Below, one piece after another: positions 1-14,300 of a stretch of 64,000 nucleotides of DNA. The notes beneath the pieces are model-generated. The model did not search any database. It was given only the letters and a program-made list of their open reading frames with translations, and was not told where the DNA came from. Within the stretch, counting starts at the first letter, position 1; every line of letters starts with the position of its first letter. The DNA comes from Saccoglossus kowalevskii. Lineage: Eukaryota; Hemichordata; Enteropneusta; Harrimaniidae. Made by a program: the position numbers and the translations under genes. The stretch lies in contig NW_003108087.1 in NCBI RefSeq assembly GCF_000003605.2, positions 213,334 through 277,333 of the forward strand, read 5' to 3'.

Positions 1-993
1 ATAACTGCTCAGTGAGAAGACTTAATGTCAATGGGACTGTTGATTGCCAGTTAAGTCTCGTATATAATACTTTTTCTGAACTTAACGCTTCGTCACTGAT
101 TGATCGTTTAGATTACTTATTTCTAAGAAAACAGTTGACTTCTTTATAAAAATACATCTTATAACTGTACAACATACATTTAACAGTTGGCTGTTGGTAG
201 ATCAGAAGATGGAGATAATGTTATATCTCCATGGTCAAACAGACTATTGTTCTCCCAACGTAGAGTTGACCACTGATATACTGAATGGTTTCATTTATTA
301 CAACAATTACTGTTATCATTGCTAGTAGATTTAACAATGTAATATATTGGTTACATATTTGTCTGTATCTTAACGTAACATTTACCACTGATAGTGAGAC
401 TATTGTTCTATTAATGTAACAGTTCGCCAATCATGGAAAGACAACTGCAATTAATCACCATTGGGTCGGAAAATCACCTTTCTGTCAATGTCAAAGTTGT
501 CCACTTGGTCGATATGTTACATTGATACTCTTTAAAACGCCACCGTCAAATATCAGTCTTAAATATAATTCAATATTGATATTAAATCTAATAAATGATA
601 AATCCCTTTAAATCGCAAATAGAACGGCGCCAGATGGCCATGGGGGCTTTTGGTGACCGCCAATGTATGTGGAAATCGCACCCGACGGAGAATACGTGGT
701 TCAAATAGCTTTTCTTTTATAAAAGTAGAAACAAAGAAGAATAAAAGACAGAATAACAATATGATAAACTAATCCATGTGTTTCTGCATCACAGTTGTTC
801 GATGTGTTCATCCATAATTATGATATCAACAGCAAATGTCCTGGGTTTGCTTAGTTAAATGTTGGGAAATTGCAGAATACTTGGTTGGTCTCCTACCCTT
901 ACTAACGTGTTTTATATTTCAACTGCTAGATGTGGGACAATTCGAGTGAGTTGGGTGGGGAACACAAGTTCAGCTAATATTAGAGCTCCAAGT

Positions 994-1576
994 TATAGGC
1001 CACGCCCACTTTTAAGTTATTTTTTTTGGATCGACCACACCTACTTTTACCCAATTATCAAGGCAGAACAAAAGTTCTTTAATGATCAATTCCAATGAAA
1101 TCGCTTGACTGTTCCATTTTGAAAACTTTCTTACATTACTTTTTAAATCTGACAACAGTACTTTAATAGTCAACATCCCAGCATTTCACACACTACACAC
1201 AAAATCCCTTATGGATGGACTAACTACCATTGCAGCCACCTTTACTGTGCCTCACAGTGAGGGAGCAGTTGTTAGGAGAACACACTCACTGTTGTTATGT
1301 GTAATAGATGGCTCATTTACGGTGATGAATGTGATTGGTTCAAAGCTGCAATCACATTTTGTGTACAATTCTGAAATAGTGCTTTAGTGTTCTGGTCAGA
1401 TTTAAAAAAAAATACATTTTCGAAAAAAGTGGCGTTGAGTTTAGTTACACACTAGTGTCAACGTCGCGAAATGGTCTTCATGAATTCCGGGTTAAAATTG
1501 TGTCGTTCCCCATTAAAAGTGGGCGTTGTAAGGTCAAAAGTGGACGTGAAATGTTTAACTCGTGGCCTATAACTAC
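994..1576. repeat. inverted repeat arms, possible fold-back element
   Basis: The 13-base core GTTATAGGCCACG near 994-1006 recurs in inverse orientation as CGTGGCCTATAAC near 1560-1575. A second shared block, CGCCCACTTTTAA near 1002-1015, recurs inverted near 1510-1524. The two blocks sit closer together in the left arm than in the right, so the arms are not a simple palindrome. This could be a decayed fold-back or MITE-type element. No target-site duplication was confirmed. Confidence 0.3.
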
Positions 1577-2200
1577 ACCAATAAAGACTACACAAGTTGT
1601 CTTCTGAATCTTTGCTTAAATGACATCGACTTGGTGATATATGGCATTGCATTCCACTGGTAGGTACAACTGTGAAAAAGAAGGAATTGTTGCTGCGCAA
1701 ACCTGTGAAATAGTCACTGATAATTTCTCCCCGGTGGTACAAGATAATCTGCATACTTACAGAATAATGCCCATGCAACTGTTTCATCTAACTTGTCGTT
1801 TTCCACTAAAGCCAAAATTAAAGAGAACTCGACACTAAATAAATCATTAATGATTTATTAAAGCGGTTGCACATTTCAATTGCCGGGCTCTTCATATACA
1901 CTGCAAGTTGGAGGACAACGCCAAGATAACAATAGGAAAAGATCAAACAAAAGGTGGAGACAGATGGCATGTTTGGGAGGACCAAAACTAAAATCATGCA
2001 TACATTTGTTTTTACTAGAATGTCGTGAAAGTTATCGGACCAGTTACTGGTCGGCTACTTCAAGTTGGTTACTTGCGTACTATAATACCATTTTATTGAA
2101 TTTTATTTTCGGTATATCTCATTTCATGTCTGGTACAATTTTCGTGGGCTGTATGGCGATTTTCCTGTGACCGCCGGCGAAATATGATCGCCATTCTGCG

Positions 2201-2234
2201 CGGCGTCTGCTTGGATAGGTCGAACTAGACGCCG
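2201..2234. repeat. GC-rich hairpin
   Basis: CGGCGTCT at 2201-2208 is perfectly complementary to AGACGCCG at 2227-2234 across an 18-base loop. It stands out in AT-rich surroundings. No poly-T tract or neighbouring gene gives it a role. Confidence 0.45.
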
Positions 2235-4430
2235 ATGAGGCGCTTAAGAATACAAGGCAATGACACAACTATCGGAAAATTTGTTTCAGCTCTCCATATT
2301 TGTAAGTTTCCACGTTATTCCAAATATGGTTAGTAATAATAACATCGTCCACTTGCACGGTTTCGCATCCGTTCATCCATCTATCAGCAAACTGCAGCTG
2401 GAACATTACACCTTGCAAATTCTACATGTTGTAACAACAAATTTACTAACGGTGGCATTACCATTAATAAGCGCACCTCTTTTAACAACGTACGTCCAAT
2501 AAAATGCTTTAATTAAAAGTCAATCATCGCCAGAGAAAACCAGTCACTTTTTACCGTTTTGGATCCCGATTTCTAGTTCCCTTTCAAAATGACGTTCTAT
2601 CTTCAATTTTGATTTGTTTTGATAACATAACCCGCATCGCATTCCCATTATCCTCTAGCCATTTAATAATCGAGTTGTATTTTTATTTTATGTAGAAGCT
2701 AAATAAATAATATGTGCGCAATTACTACTGAGATAAGTTTCTTGTAACCAATGCTTTGTATGAAATGGATCTTACATAAATTCATCTGAAATAGGTATGT
2801 CGGGTATAATCACGTGTAGTCGGAGAAGTCATGTGTTAGGGTTGACAAAAACAGCAGATCTATCAAACTTCGAAGTAGTGTATAATTAAGCATCTTGGGC
2901 GAAAATAATGACGTACTCGCACGTCAGTATAGTTGTTGAATACCATGGTAACGTTATGTTACAATAGCTCAAGATGTTGTATCACGTGATGAAGACATAT
3001 TCTCTTGGACCGACTGAGATGTTAGTGTCAATATTTCGAGAGATCGAATCGCTCTTGCCAGATTCGTAACAATACTAGATCATTTCGAATAGCTGTACTG
3101 GTTGTGATCAGCATATTGCACTAGTATAGGTAGTCTGATTGATGCGTCCGCGTTGGCAGATAAAGATGTCCTCCCTCATGAACCACTCACCATCATCAGC
3201 TGACCGGTTGTCCAATTTGCAAAACCCGGCGCCACAGTTCTTGCTTATCGTCTATAGCAAGTACTTCAGGCTGATCGGAAGCCCTCCCCTCTTACCAATT
3301 TTCCATTGATTGACGATGAATGAGAAGCCTCCTCCCACTTTCACACACTGGCATTAAAACTGAGTAGTGCACAATACGGCGCTAATAGGCTGCTTTCGGA
3401 CGCTTAATAAGCGCTGCAACAGCAGTCGAAGTCAGAAACCTCGACTATTTGGGCAGCTTGAGTATTCATACGACACGCTATATATCCCTTCCCCTTAGCT
3501 ATATACCGAGATCAATGAAACTGACCCTTCAATGGGTTTTCATGCGTTGATCAAAGACATTGTTCTGGAACAGACCTCTCCGTTTATAAGGAAAAAAATC
3601 ACAGCATTCCATTTTCGTATTATGTGTCTTGGCCGGCAGTAAACACGCCGGTTCGAGTCGGATTGACAGATTTGGAACGAGCTTGACAAATAAAGCTGAC
3701 TGGGCTAAAGAGACCGCAATTAAGAACGCCACGGTGCAAGCTGCCTCGAGTCTTGGGGCAAGGCGGGTCACTGTATACAGGAGAGGATTGGGAAACGTTT
3801 AATTTATGAAGTGGCACCTAAGTTATTCATTCGTTCTTCACCTGCCGGTAAGTTGAAGGTGCGATCAAACTTGCCCGGGTAAGGATAATGCCAACCCACG
3901 AGGCAGTCGCTTTACCAGATGTCCACTGTATACTCGTTCCACTAAACCCTTCTAAGACGTGGTTATAGAGTTTGTTCTTGTGTCGACTAACTTATTAATC
4001 TTATTAATATTCCCAACACGACAAATATTAAGGTGTAATTTGTCTATCTTCACAAAGCTGTCTCTAGATTTGCGGGGAGAATTTTGGGGCATTTCCAGTA
4101 ATAACGGGATGTCATAGAAAAGTAGTAAAAGGGAGTGGAGATACGGGATCACGGTTATGACTGATTATGTGATAGACTTTTTCTTGATATTATATTATGC
4201 ACATGATGTAAAAATTAACCTAATTTTCGCCATAGAAATTAATAATTTAAAATAATTATTAGTTAAATGTTTAATAAAAAATAAACAACAGATTCTATGC
4301 CAGAAGGGAGTGTGCGTGAAGATGCGGCAATCGTACCAGTCAACAACGTGTTGCGGGCATACTACTATATCAAGAGTTATCTTCTAAAACTGCCAGGTTA
4401 ATTTGATTTTGTTAATATATTTATTTTATT

Positions 4431-4547
4431 TTATTTTATTTTATTTTATTTTATTTTATTTTATTTTATTTTATTTTATTTTATTTTATTTTATTTTATT
4501 TTATTTTATTTTATTTTATTTTATTTTATTTTATTTTATTTTATTTT
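4431..4547. repeat. TTTTA pentanucleotide microsatellite
   Basis: Uninterrupted tandem TTATT/TTTTA units run for about 117 bases (roughly 23 copies). The lack of interruptions suggests a young, length-variable array. Confidence 0.97.
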
Positions 4548-6945
4548 GCCGCTGAAAAATAGTATATATTAATAACGGGGGTTTAGACTGATGTGATCTG
4601 TTACATGGCAGGACAGTTGACATTCTACTACGCTTTCCACACAATCGAATAGAAATGAGAAATTCGCTCGTAACACATTCTAACACGTCTGCAACGTTTT
4701 CTAACACGTCCGTAGGGTAATTTACAGACGAATGGGTGTCATCATTCTCACCAGTGACTTATGTAATTATCTTCAATATTTGACATTAAAGTGCTGAGCA
4801 GCTCCATGTGTGATGCGAGTAATTTAATAATTTGTCTGTACATGAAAAAATATTTTTATGATTATGAAAAGTAGGGATTTCTTACGCTGTGATATTGTAA
4901 TATTGTGTGGAGTTTCTCCCATAGTATTCGGTCAACATATAAGACCATCGCGTCATTTCAATACAGTTTGCGGGAGCCGTGTAATTGAACGCAGATTAAT
5001 CACAGATGAATCGCCCCACCTCTGACAAGACTGTGAACACATTCAGCAACTTACATAACTCCAATATGTGTATGTCGTCTTTTAGACCATTAACTGCGAG
5101 ATCCCGCGTTTTGCGTGAAACCGAACTTAAAAAAATGTGCTCAGTATTTTCTATTTCTGTGGCAGACGGACGGGTCTCGCCTTTCACGCAATGTGCGAGA
5201 AATCTTACAGTGAACTAATGCTCTTAATAGTCACCAAGTGATTAATTCTTTTTCTAACATCAATATATAACCCAGACAAACACATTAGATATCTCAGTAA
5301 TGATCACTTAGTTTATTCCATTCCAAAAAATGTTTAAATAATAAAATTCCTTCCAAATATACAGTAAAATACTTATTTTTTGTGATACAGAAAACAGTAT
5401 TTAGAAAAACAAAAATATACAGACAAAAAATCGTGGACTTGTATTCTGTGGTCGCTTATGAAAAAAACAAAACATGCAATGACAGTCGATTATGGCATTT
5501 TGGGTAACACCGTATTAAAACAAATACAGTGATTCTGTTGGTTTTTCAAAACAAATAACGGTAGATTAATGAACCCCGATTCGTTAAAAGATGCATTTGG
5601 ATAATTATCTATTTAATATGGCAGATTTCTTTTTATTGGAGGGATATTTATAACGATATATACAATGTGGCTCATGTTCAGCATTTAATCGTTGATGTAG
5701 TGAATGTCGGCATGACCAGGTTTTATAATCAAATAAAAATATCGATACTAAACACTAAATACTTGCCAACCAATTTGAGTTCAAATGTATCTACGAACAT
5801 TTTCTCGACAAACTCAACATCTATTGTCAAAAAGACATTGGATTTGTATGCGTCTCTCGAACTAAGCACATAAATGTCGCGTCGTCTCGCGAGATTTAGC
5901 CCCCGTTAGGGAAAACAAACTATGACATTAACTTTGTCTTCTATTTTCACTTCTCCTGAATAAAACAACGGCCAATTGGCCGGGTTATGTTGCAAGTGAA
6001 TGTATAAGCAACATAACTTGCACCTTTCACTATCGGAACCCTTCATGCAATATGCAGTCGCCGTCCGCATCCTGTTGTACTCTATGCCCAAACACCAGTG
6101 GGTTGGTTAGCTTTGGTTTGAAGTCGTGAAAAACCGGTATCAAATATTACTGAGTTCGGGCTTGCCTGGAGAATGTATCACTAAAAATACTGTTATTTTC
6201 GCTCTTAAAAAATCTGAATTACTACGAAAATATTTGAATATAAGAATGACCTCAAGTCCTTGAGTTCGCCGTTGAATGAATGTCGATTTCTTGAACTTAG
6301 TTTCTCATCGTTTGCCAATTTCCTGTCTATAATTTGAAGGGTTTCTTGTACTATATGTCGGTTTCAATAAATGACACGTCGTATTTCATCCGCTTCGACG
6401 ATAACTTCCTTTTTAATGAAACCTCCATATTTTAGTTGCCTAATACCCTATTCCCGTATTCCCATCCACCTTTCCCGACAATCCCCAGAAGGCGAAATCG
6501 CCTCCGCTAATTGATCAGAAACTTCCGGTTTGCATGCATGTCTAGATATGAACATGGTATATGTATTTCCTGCTATGAGTCCATTCCACTCACATTTTTA
6601 ATTCCTTTCTGAAATAAGATTTTTTTTTTGAATTTTTTTTTGCTTGGCGACATTTTACTATCGTTCTCCCCATACTTGACAATCGTATTTCGTCAAAGAC
6701 AGAAGATGGTGAAAATCAAACTGGTTTTATTAAATACTAAAAATGTTGAAGACTCACATTATGCTAGATCTTAATCGGACAATGTTTTTTTTTATCTAAT
6801 TAAGGATCATGTTCATTCTGGCTTTCTCTTCCAATCAGGCGGTTTAGTCACTTATTCATTGTCCCAACTTGTCAAGTTCTGAAACTGGACGCTTGTAATG
6901 AAATTAAATAAACCCGATTTTAAAGTTTACAAGTCTGGCTATAAT

Positions 6946-6951
6946 TTTATT
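6946..6951 (-). terminator. candidate poly(A) signal for Rx
   Basis: TTTATT on the plus strand reads AATAAA on the minus strand about 920 bases past the Rx stop codon. Hexamers of this kind are frequent in AT-rich DNA, so the assignment rests on position and orientation only. Confidence 0.2.
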
Positions 6952-7872
6952 TAAAGTTACCCGCAGATTAAATAAACAAATATGGCAGTATCAAATATGT
7001 TATTAATGCAAAAATGGCATTCAGACGAAAATATGATCAGGATATCCCTTCATCAAAAACTAGAATCTCGGGTATTCAAACTAATTACGTCGCTGTTTTC
7101 TGTTATTATTGACGCGGGTGCATGTTGTTCATCGACAAGTCGTCGTATGAAAACGATAAACCCATAATCCATTACAACTAATGTTGTGCCTTATGGCAAA
7201 TTAATAATCATTAAATTTGCATTTCGGTCAATTAACAATATTGCAAAATTCTCTTCATTGAACTATAGACCTCTCGGTTTTCATACGTTAAACAAATCGA
7301 CGTAATTGTAGTATTGTTCATTTCCGATCTACTGTTCTTTACAATGACTATTTTGATCAGCTGGGACCTGGCACTCACGAAGGGATGGTATTGATGGGTA
7401 TTCATCCAAAGACAGCTTGGAAGATGGATGGGTTCTATCTGTTTTCAAATTCTCGTTACAATAGACTGCATAGACATCATTAAATTACATTATTCGACAT
7501 ATGCATTAAATAGTGTCATGTGTTAAGAAGCCATTTGTGTTAACATATAAATCCTTGCATCACCCATTAGTCATTTCGGGCCAGTATTTCTTATTGACTA
7601 TGTTGTATGACTTTACTTTCTTACATAGCTCAAACTGCTTAGCCATTATGCATGTACTTATATATATATATAAAAAATAACCTTTTCTAAAATATACAGT
7701 GCGGAGGGTTCAATTTTCTTACGTAATCCTTTGCCATATGTATGAGTAAAACTAACTAAATGCCAAAATACACGAGAGTTTGCCATTTGTACACATCTAC
7801 GTTGTTCAAACAGTGATCGTTGCCACCCTATCGTCAATAGCGCATCAAAACCACCTGTTCACCCAGCATGCA

Positions 7873-8364
7873 TCAGTGAGCTACATCATTTCCGCTTTGC
7901 CAAGGCGTTTTTCCGAGATTCTCTATATGTTCTTTTGCTTTCATCCGCAGAGATACGATGCTAGAACTACGCGGATCATTGTCGTCTAGTTTATGATCCG
8001 AAGTCGGCGAGGTCGGCGGTATAGCAGTGACGGTAGTGGGGCTGATGGAACTTAGTTTTGGATTCAAGTTGATTGACCCTAGCGTTGTGTTAAAGTTCGA
8101 ATTGAGGGCGGTTGACGTCGGTGGCATGAGAGGATAAGTAGAGATTCCCGGACCTAGTTGAGGCAGGTAACCGGGCAACGCGTGAACTGCGGTGGTATTA
8201 GCAATAGGTGGAGTAAGCCATGGATCCATGGGCAAAGCGTTGCTGTAGTTCGCAGGGGCGTGGTTTCTCTGCAGTGCTGTCATCGGATACTCCTGCAACT
8301 TCATCTGCTGTGCCTCCATCTTCTCTTGACGTCGCCACTTCGCTCGTCTGTTTTGAAACCATAC
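7873..8364 (-). CDS. Rx: Rx coding exon 3 (homeobox 3' part, OAR)
   Basis: 492 bases including the TGA stop. It follows the acceptor TCCCTCCACAG|GTATGG and starts with homeodomain residue 47 ([20 protein letters not shown]). A long Pro/Ser/Thr/Asn-rich region follows, then the OAR motif and a short tail ending NDVAH. The OAR motif lies near the C-terminus, as in RAX proteins. Confidence 0.95.
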   Translation of the reverse strand, partial: VWFQNRRAKWRRQEKMEAQQMKLQEYPMTALQRNHAPANYSNALPMDPWLTPPIANTTAVHALPGYLPQLGPGISTYPLMPPTSTALNSNFNTTLGSINLNPKLSSISPTTVTAIPPTSPTSDHKLDDNDPRSSSIVSLRMKAKEHIENLGKTPWQSGNDVAH

Positions 8365-11300
8365 CTGTGGAGGGACAAGAAATGAAAGACAGTCAGCATA
8401 GCCATTCAACCATACGCAACAACAATAATCAAAAATATTAAAAATTAATACAGTATGTTATGTGTATCTTTGCTCCGCTTAAATGCAAAACATTTATAAT
8501 ATCAAATATTTAAAGCTTGCAACTAAAATGACTTAGTTATAATAGTGACAGGAAGCGGAGAAATGAATGCACGATTACAGATAAAGGTGATGGGCGTGTT
8601 GTGCTGGAGAAGATGCTGAATACTGTCCCGACTTTGGAGCATTATACATTGTCAACCGTCGTAATCCACAGTAAGTTGGCTGTTCTCATTGCGTCACAAA
8701 AAAGGTAAATCCTTTTCGTCTGAATAAAACATTACAGGGTAAAACCGAAGCTGCGGACAATTAACTGAAAAACCATAAAACGAACGGCAGATCCCAAAAT
8801 CAGTGTGCGATGAACTTGAAAAGTCGCCATCGTGTGTTTGATTGCCATGTTTGTTTTTGTGGCATTTATACACGTGTACATGAGAAGCTCCTTGAATCGT
8901 AAGCACCGCCACCAGGTGGATATCCTCAATACCCGGCACCGGTTAATTACGTTTTCAATCAGTGCATTTTGTATTTAAATTGAGGCCCTTGATGAAAAAT
9001 TACTGTTTCTCGTTATATTACCGGGTGGTGTATATGGTTTGTTGACCTGATTACAAGCGAGATTGTTTATCTGTCTAAAGTTTTGTTTAGATAGCGATAA
9101 TTCTTCATCAATAAAACGGTTAAAATGACGATGAAACATTGCGTTAGAATAAAATACCCGACACAATTTGTTTACGTTAGAAATACGACAAGTAGGGCAC
9201 ATTTGTTACAGAGCTTGTGTCTATTTCATGGTAGCAGGATGAGAAAGAAGACACGTGAAATGTCACTGGGCCTGCTTATAATATTCGACGTGCGTCATTC
9301 TTTTACGAAACGCACATAACACATTTGAGACGGTAAACAGTGGTAACATTCATACACTAATTCTTCACACTCTGCTCCATTGTCACTAGGGATGGCGAAC
9401 GACTCGACAGTCAAGCGTCATGAGACCCAGACCCACTTCCGTTTTAGATTGATTACCCAGTGAATAGCAATGAAAGAAGGTTTTTAAAAATTGATTTAAA
9501 ATACAATTAATTATAAAAGGATACCCCTTCCTTATGGCGCGTATTTTTTTTACTTTATTCTGATCGGCATCAAGATAAGGTGGGAGACTACTAGACTTGA
9601 AGTCGACTTCACCTGCCCCCTAATTTGTTCCAATTTGTGTAAAAGAGATCCAACCCGACGCCTACATGCGTCGGCGATTGATGCAGGGTGACGTCACTCA
9701 AGGAGATGAAATATCCAACATATTTTCAAATCATATTTTTACTGAATTCCGGTAAATAGAAAAACACACAGGCCTGGAGTGAAATGTAATTTGACGTGCT
9801 CAAAGAACCCCCAAACCGCGCCTATCACCCGACACCCGGTAAATTGATTACAGAGTGTTCGTCAACAACACATTAGTGCCCATTTAAGTTGAGAAAAATC
9901 TTTTTTTTCCACCCACGACCTCTACGCATTGATCATACTGATATTGAGTCGAGATTTACTACTGTTGAACTTAACAAAATAGTATCTTCTATGTGTCGGG
10001 GTTTGTTAGCGTCATTTTAACACACAAGACGGGTAATTTATGCAAAGAACAGCAGGGATTTAATGCGTCTGCCCGGTGATTAGAATTGACGAGACGTTTG
10101 CTGGCCTCCGTCATTCCCACGTATTCAGTGTTGCCTTCCGCTAGTACTTACTGTGTGGTTGTTAAAAGGCGCTTCAAGAGTCGGCTTTATTTAATACTAA
10201 AAAGAAAATTATGCCGATGCGTTGCAATAGAAAGCTTGATTTTTCCATCTTCAATAGAATTCTGTGGACAAAAACAGTACACATAGCGTCGTTCTTGTTC
10301 TATTCATACCGAACTGTTCCTCCACCACCCTAATTAATAGAATGGTGCTGACAAAACTTCCAACTCTATGTACAACAAATAATCACTGTCCTTACAGCAT
10401 ACTTTGCATCGAACTCAGAGATTATCACCATTTTAAATAAAATTATCGTTTTACGTATAATATTTATATATATATATATATATATATAAATATAAATTAA
10501 AATCGCGCATTTTTTGAGATTTTGTCAACTCAGTATGACGACATTGATATGATACGTTGTCTATTCATTTGGCTACACGTGTCAGGTGGTCGCGATGTTT
10601 AGATCGCCTGTCTCCAACTCTGGCTCCATTTAATACAGGCCAGTATTCAGACTCTATATTTAATGTTTGGGGTCGCCTTGTCTGTTTATGATAGTTTTCT
10701 GCGCCGTTACTAATTATCCTAGCCTTCATAGTGCAGCCATCGGCAGATGCAACCTTTTTGTCTACCCAGACTTCGACAACGTTTACATGAAATCGATGCC
10801 ATCTGACTGAAATCGACACACATAATTTCGCTTTTTAGAGAATCAAGATATCGTAACACACAATCCCGATTTGCCATGGTATTACAGCAACATTAAGACA
10901 AACATCTGCGAAGGTGCGGGAATTAAAAACTAAGCACAAGCCAACCAAATTTCAAGAGGACTATAATCAATTTTTAAAAAATCAAAAACGATTTCTAAGT
11001 GGTGAACTATTCTATGTGTTCTCAAGTCGCCGCTCAGTCTTGAAAATTAATCAGCAATTTAGTGAAAATAGTGCGCGGTTTAAATCTTGTGGGAGAGGGA
11101 TCTGTGTGAGGAGCGGTGTGATATAAGAACTGCCCACACTAATAACAGTAATCGGACTAACGCGGCAACGGTACCCTGCTGGTGAAGCTAACGGGTAAAT
11201 ATGATCATCTGTATAAATATTATGTTTAGATATTAAAAAGTAACTCGCAAGTAACCAGCGTTAATTCCTAAGTGTATACGTAGAGCGATTGTGTGCGTGG

Positions 11301-14300
11301 GTATGGCAGGATAGCCTCCAGCTAAGCAATGGTGAGAGTTGAAAATATAGCAGTAATACATACAGGTAGAGCTATTATCACTATCAGCCCGACAACGGAC
11401 CACTTTCCTAATCATTGTTTAAACATCACTAATCGAAACTCGATAATGTAAATATAATCTAATGTTTTGATCACCCTGAAGGGATAGTTCGAAATTGGAT
11501 TCCCAGTTCTCCGCTCAGAGCTGTGATACTGTTAACGTCGGCACCGAAAATAACACAAAAAGGGAATCTTCTCTAGGTGTTTGTTTTAACTTCATTCTGT
11601 ATTCGTCGTGATTGAACTTTTGACGGCACATATATTTATATAATCCCTGTAAAGCTGCTAACGATATTGAAAATTGATAAAAATAATCGACTATATTCTG
11701 TTAGTCGGTATATGAATACATATACTTACGATATCTCCACAGAAGTGGGTTTTCGTTCTTTACAAAAATAAGTTTTAGGTTTAATTAACATTTATTCCTA
11801 ACACATATTGGAAAATTTTTAACTTTTTAAAAATAAAAGTATCAGTTATTTAAATTTATTTGAATTATTTGCGCTTCGTACTACGCGTAGTAATTGTTTT
11901 GGGGTTGGGGCTTCCCATTAGGGCGGCTGTGTCACTCTTCGCTGCCGTATTAAAGGCCCAATAATATTATATGCTACCATTCGCCCGTCACCTCATCAGT
12001 AATCAATTACAATAGGACATGTATATGCATTTGGCATGAAAATCACATTTAAAAGCATTGAATTCATTTTGTATTGCGCGAAAATTGAAGTAATGTAATA
12101 AAGTCCGGGGGAAAATAGTAGCGCATCACCCCCGTTTCGACTTCATTAAAACTCATTAGGTCTAATACAATGTAATGTCAAAGTGATGCCAAATATTGCA
12201 GCTTATTGGAACGAGCCGAGACTCAATTGGCGATAAGCAAAATACAATATTCGTAAGAATTTCGATTTGTATTACAGATCCCTGTCTTTAAATAATACAG
12301 AATGCGACATAACAGAGTTATAAAAACATATCGAGCTACCTTATAAGATTATACTACAATTTCCGTTAGTTGTGTTTCTGAGGGGAGTATTCGAGGAATT
12401 TTAATGGGAGGGAGAATTGTAAGATGCTGAAACTTTCACTTGTGTTCGATTTTCGACGGTGTCACATTCTGAATGGCAAACTATTTAATGACCAAACTAA
12501 ACGTGTGATTTCATTAAACTCGTTGTTTGTATATGTTTGTCTTGAATTACAGATTTGCTTATTGGGAAATGGCATATACTGAGCTGACTTTACGAGACTC
12601 CGGTCGGCAGGGCATCTCTGTTTCCGGGGCTAGCCCAAAAGTTCGGCATTTCAGCGCCGTGCCACTAACACCAGGATACAATTAGCCTCACACGCGGAAG
12701 ATTTTTAGTTCTTAATGTATTTGTGAGGCGCGTTCTCTACTCTAGGCGCTTGAAATCACTCCTATCCACCGACTTCTACTAACGAGATGTAATACCCCCC
12801 TTAATGGTGTAAATTGGAAAATGGCGTCCATACCTATTTACGCGAACCCAGAATTCAATTTATCACTTTGTCTTGTTGCCTCTACATAAATTTGGTTATG
12901 TTGCTACCCAAATCACATTATGCACCGCGCATAAAAGCTTTCTCCGTTTCAAAACTAATATTTTGGGCTTCGTTTTAGCTAACAATTATCATGAAAGACT
13001 GAAAATTGTCGAGCTTTTGTGACACGAAGTGTACGACAAAAGCCGAAGTTTTTTTTCAGTGTTGGGGAGTTGTCACACAATTCACTCTCAGTCAACGTCT
13101 CCCGCTCGTCATTGAAATCGATCAAGAAAAGAGCTAATTAATAGCCTCAATGAATGCCGAGTTTTTACACTGTAGTCTTTTTGCAAAAAAATTATATTAT
13201 GATTTAAAGTCAATTTGGATTTTATACGAATACAATGAATAGATTCCGGTTAATTTTTTGTTGTTAAATCAATGATTTGACGGTTTGACGCACAGAATGG
13301 AAAAAAGCTATTCATTGACGTTGTTTTATTATTATTCTGGATTCAGCTTTGAAAGTAGAAGAGAATGTAGATCCCGTTAACTAGCACTATAGAATAGTTA
13401 TACAGACTCAACAGATTTTGTTATAGATCTAACCGACAAATCTTAGCCAAATAAAATGATGCAATAAAATAACGTCAATCCGTGTAGCATCAAGTGAGAG
13501 AGACGGCTTGCACTTAATGCTTAATATTAGTGTGACATAGGGGATGAGGGATTGTTCGATATCAACGGCAGTCATACTATTGTCATCACAGATTCTCCAC
13601 TCTAAAGAGCGTATCCATGACTTAGTGTTAGAATCTCGATTCGACTCTGAAACTAAAAATGATCTGTTGGAGAAAACTAAAGATTTTGAATACAACAAAT
13701 GAAGTTTGTCACGTTTTTTCCGATTTGCAGATGTGGGATTGGGAGAGGGGGGTCGATATCAAACCCAAACTCATGTAAGCATCCAAACAAACGGTTCGCC
13801 GATTAAGGTTATTGTCATGCGATTTGACAAATGTCCTGAGTTGCTGAATGCGACTTGCTTTGTGTCAGCCGGCTGACTTTGGAAAATTGCATACAAAATT
13901 GGCGCGATTAGCTGGTGAAACGAGCGATGAAAAGTAAAAAAAAAAGTATGAGCTAAAATATAATTAGATGAAAATGCTGGAAATCATGAAATGTGACATG
14001 AAGCTTTCAGCGTGGTAATGAACGGATGGAATGAAATCTACCTGACACCAGTGTTTTTAGTTTTAGAAATTCTCGTCTCTTGTTATAAATATTAAATGTA
14101 AAAACACTTGAGAAGATATTTCTTTCCTTACCCCGGCAGTAGTAAATGTGATGGAATAAGAAGAGGTATCTTCATTCGCGCTCTGAAATGAATACTACGA
14201 GGTATATTAAAACGACACCCAATTGGCACTCGTAAGTATGCATACATCCATATATCGAAACATTCCATGGGCTTCGGTTTCAAGCAAGTGTATAACACGG

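Larger units (their letters stand above)
1..7872. other. non-coding left flank
   Basis: No convincing coding exon is visible on either strand. Open frames here are short, have ordinary AT-rich composition and no recognisable domain or paired splice sites. The stretch holds one long TTTTA array, a pair of inverted arms near 1-1.6 kb, a GC-rich hairpin at 2.2 kb and, towards its right end, the presumed 3' untranslated region and downstream flank of the minus-strand Rx gene. Confidence 0.6.

Noticed and set aside
3640-3670. GGTTCGAGTCGG, a tRNA B-box-like sequence
   Set aside because: No A-box, acceptor stem or cloverleaf can be fitted upstream.
8158-8441. Plus-strand frames of 73-75 codons
   Set aside because: They are antisense shadows of Rx exon 3.
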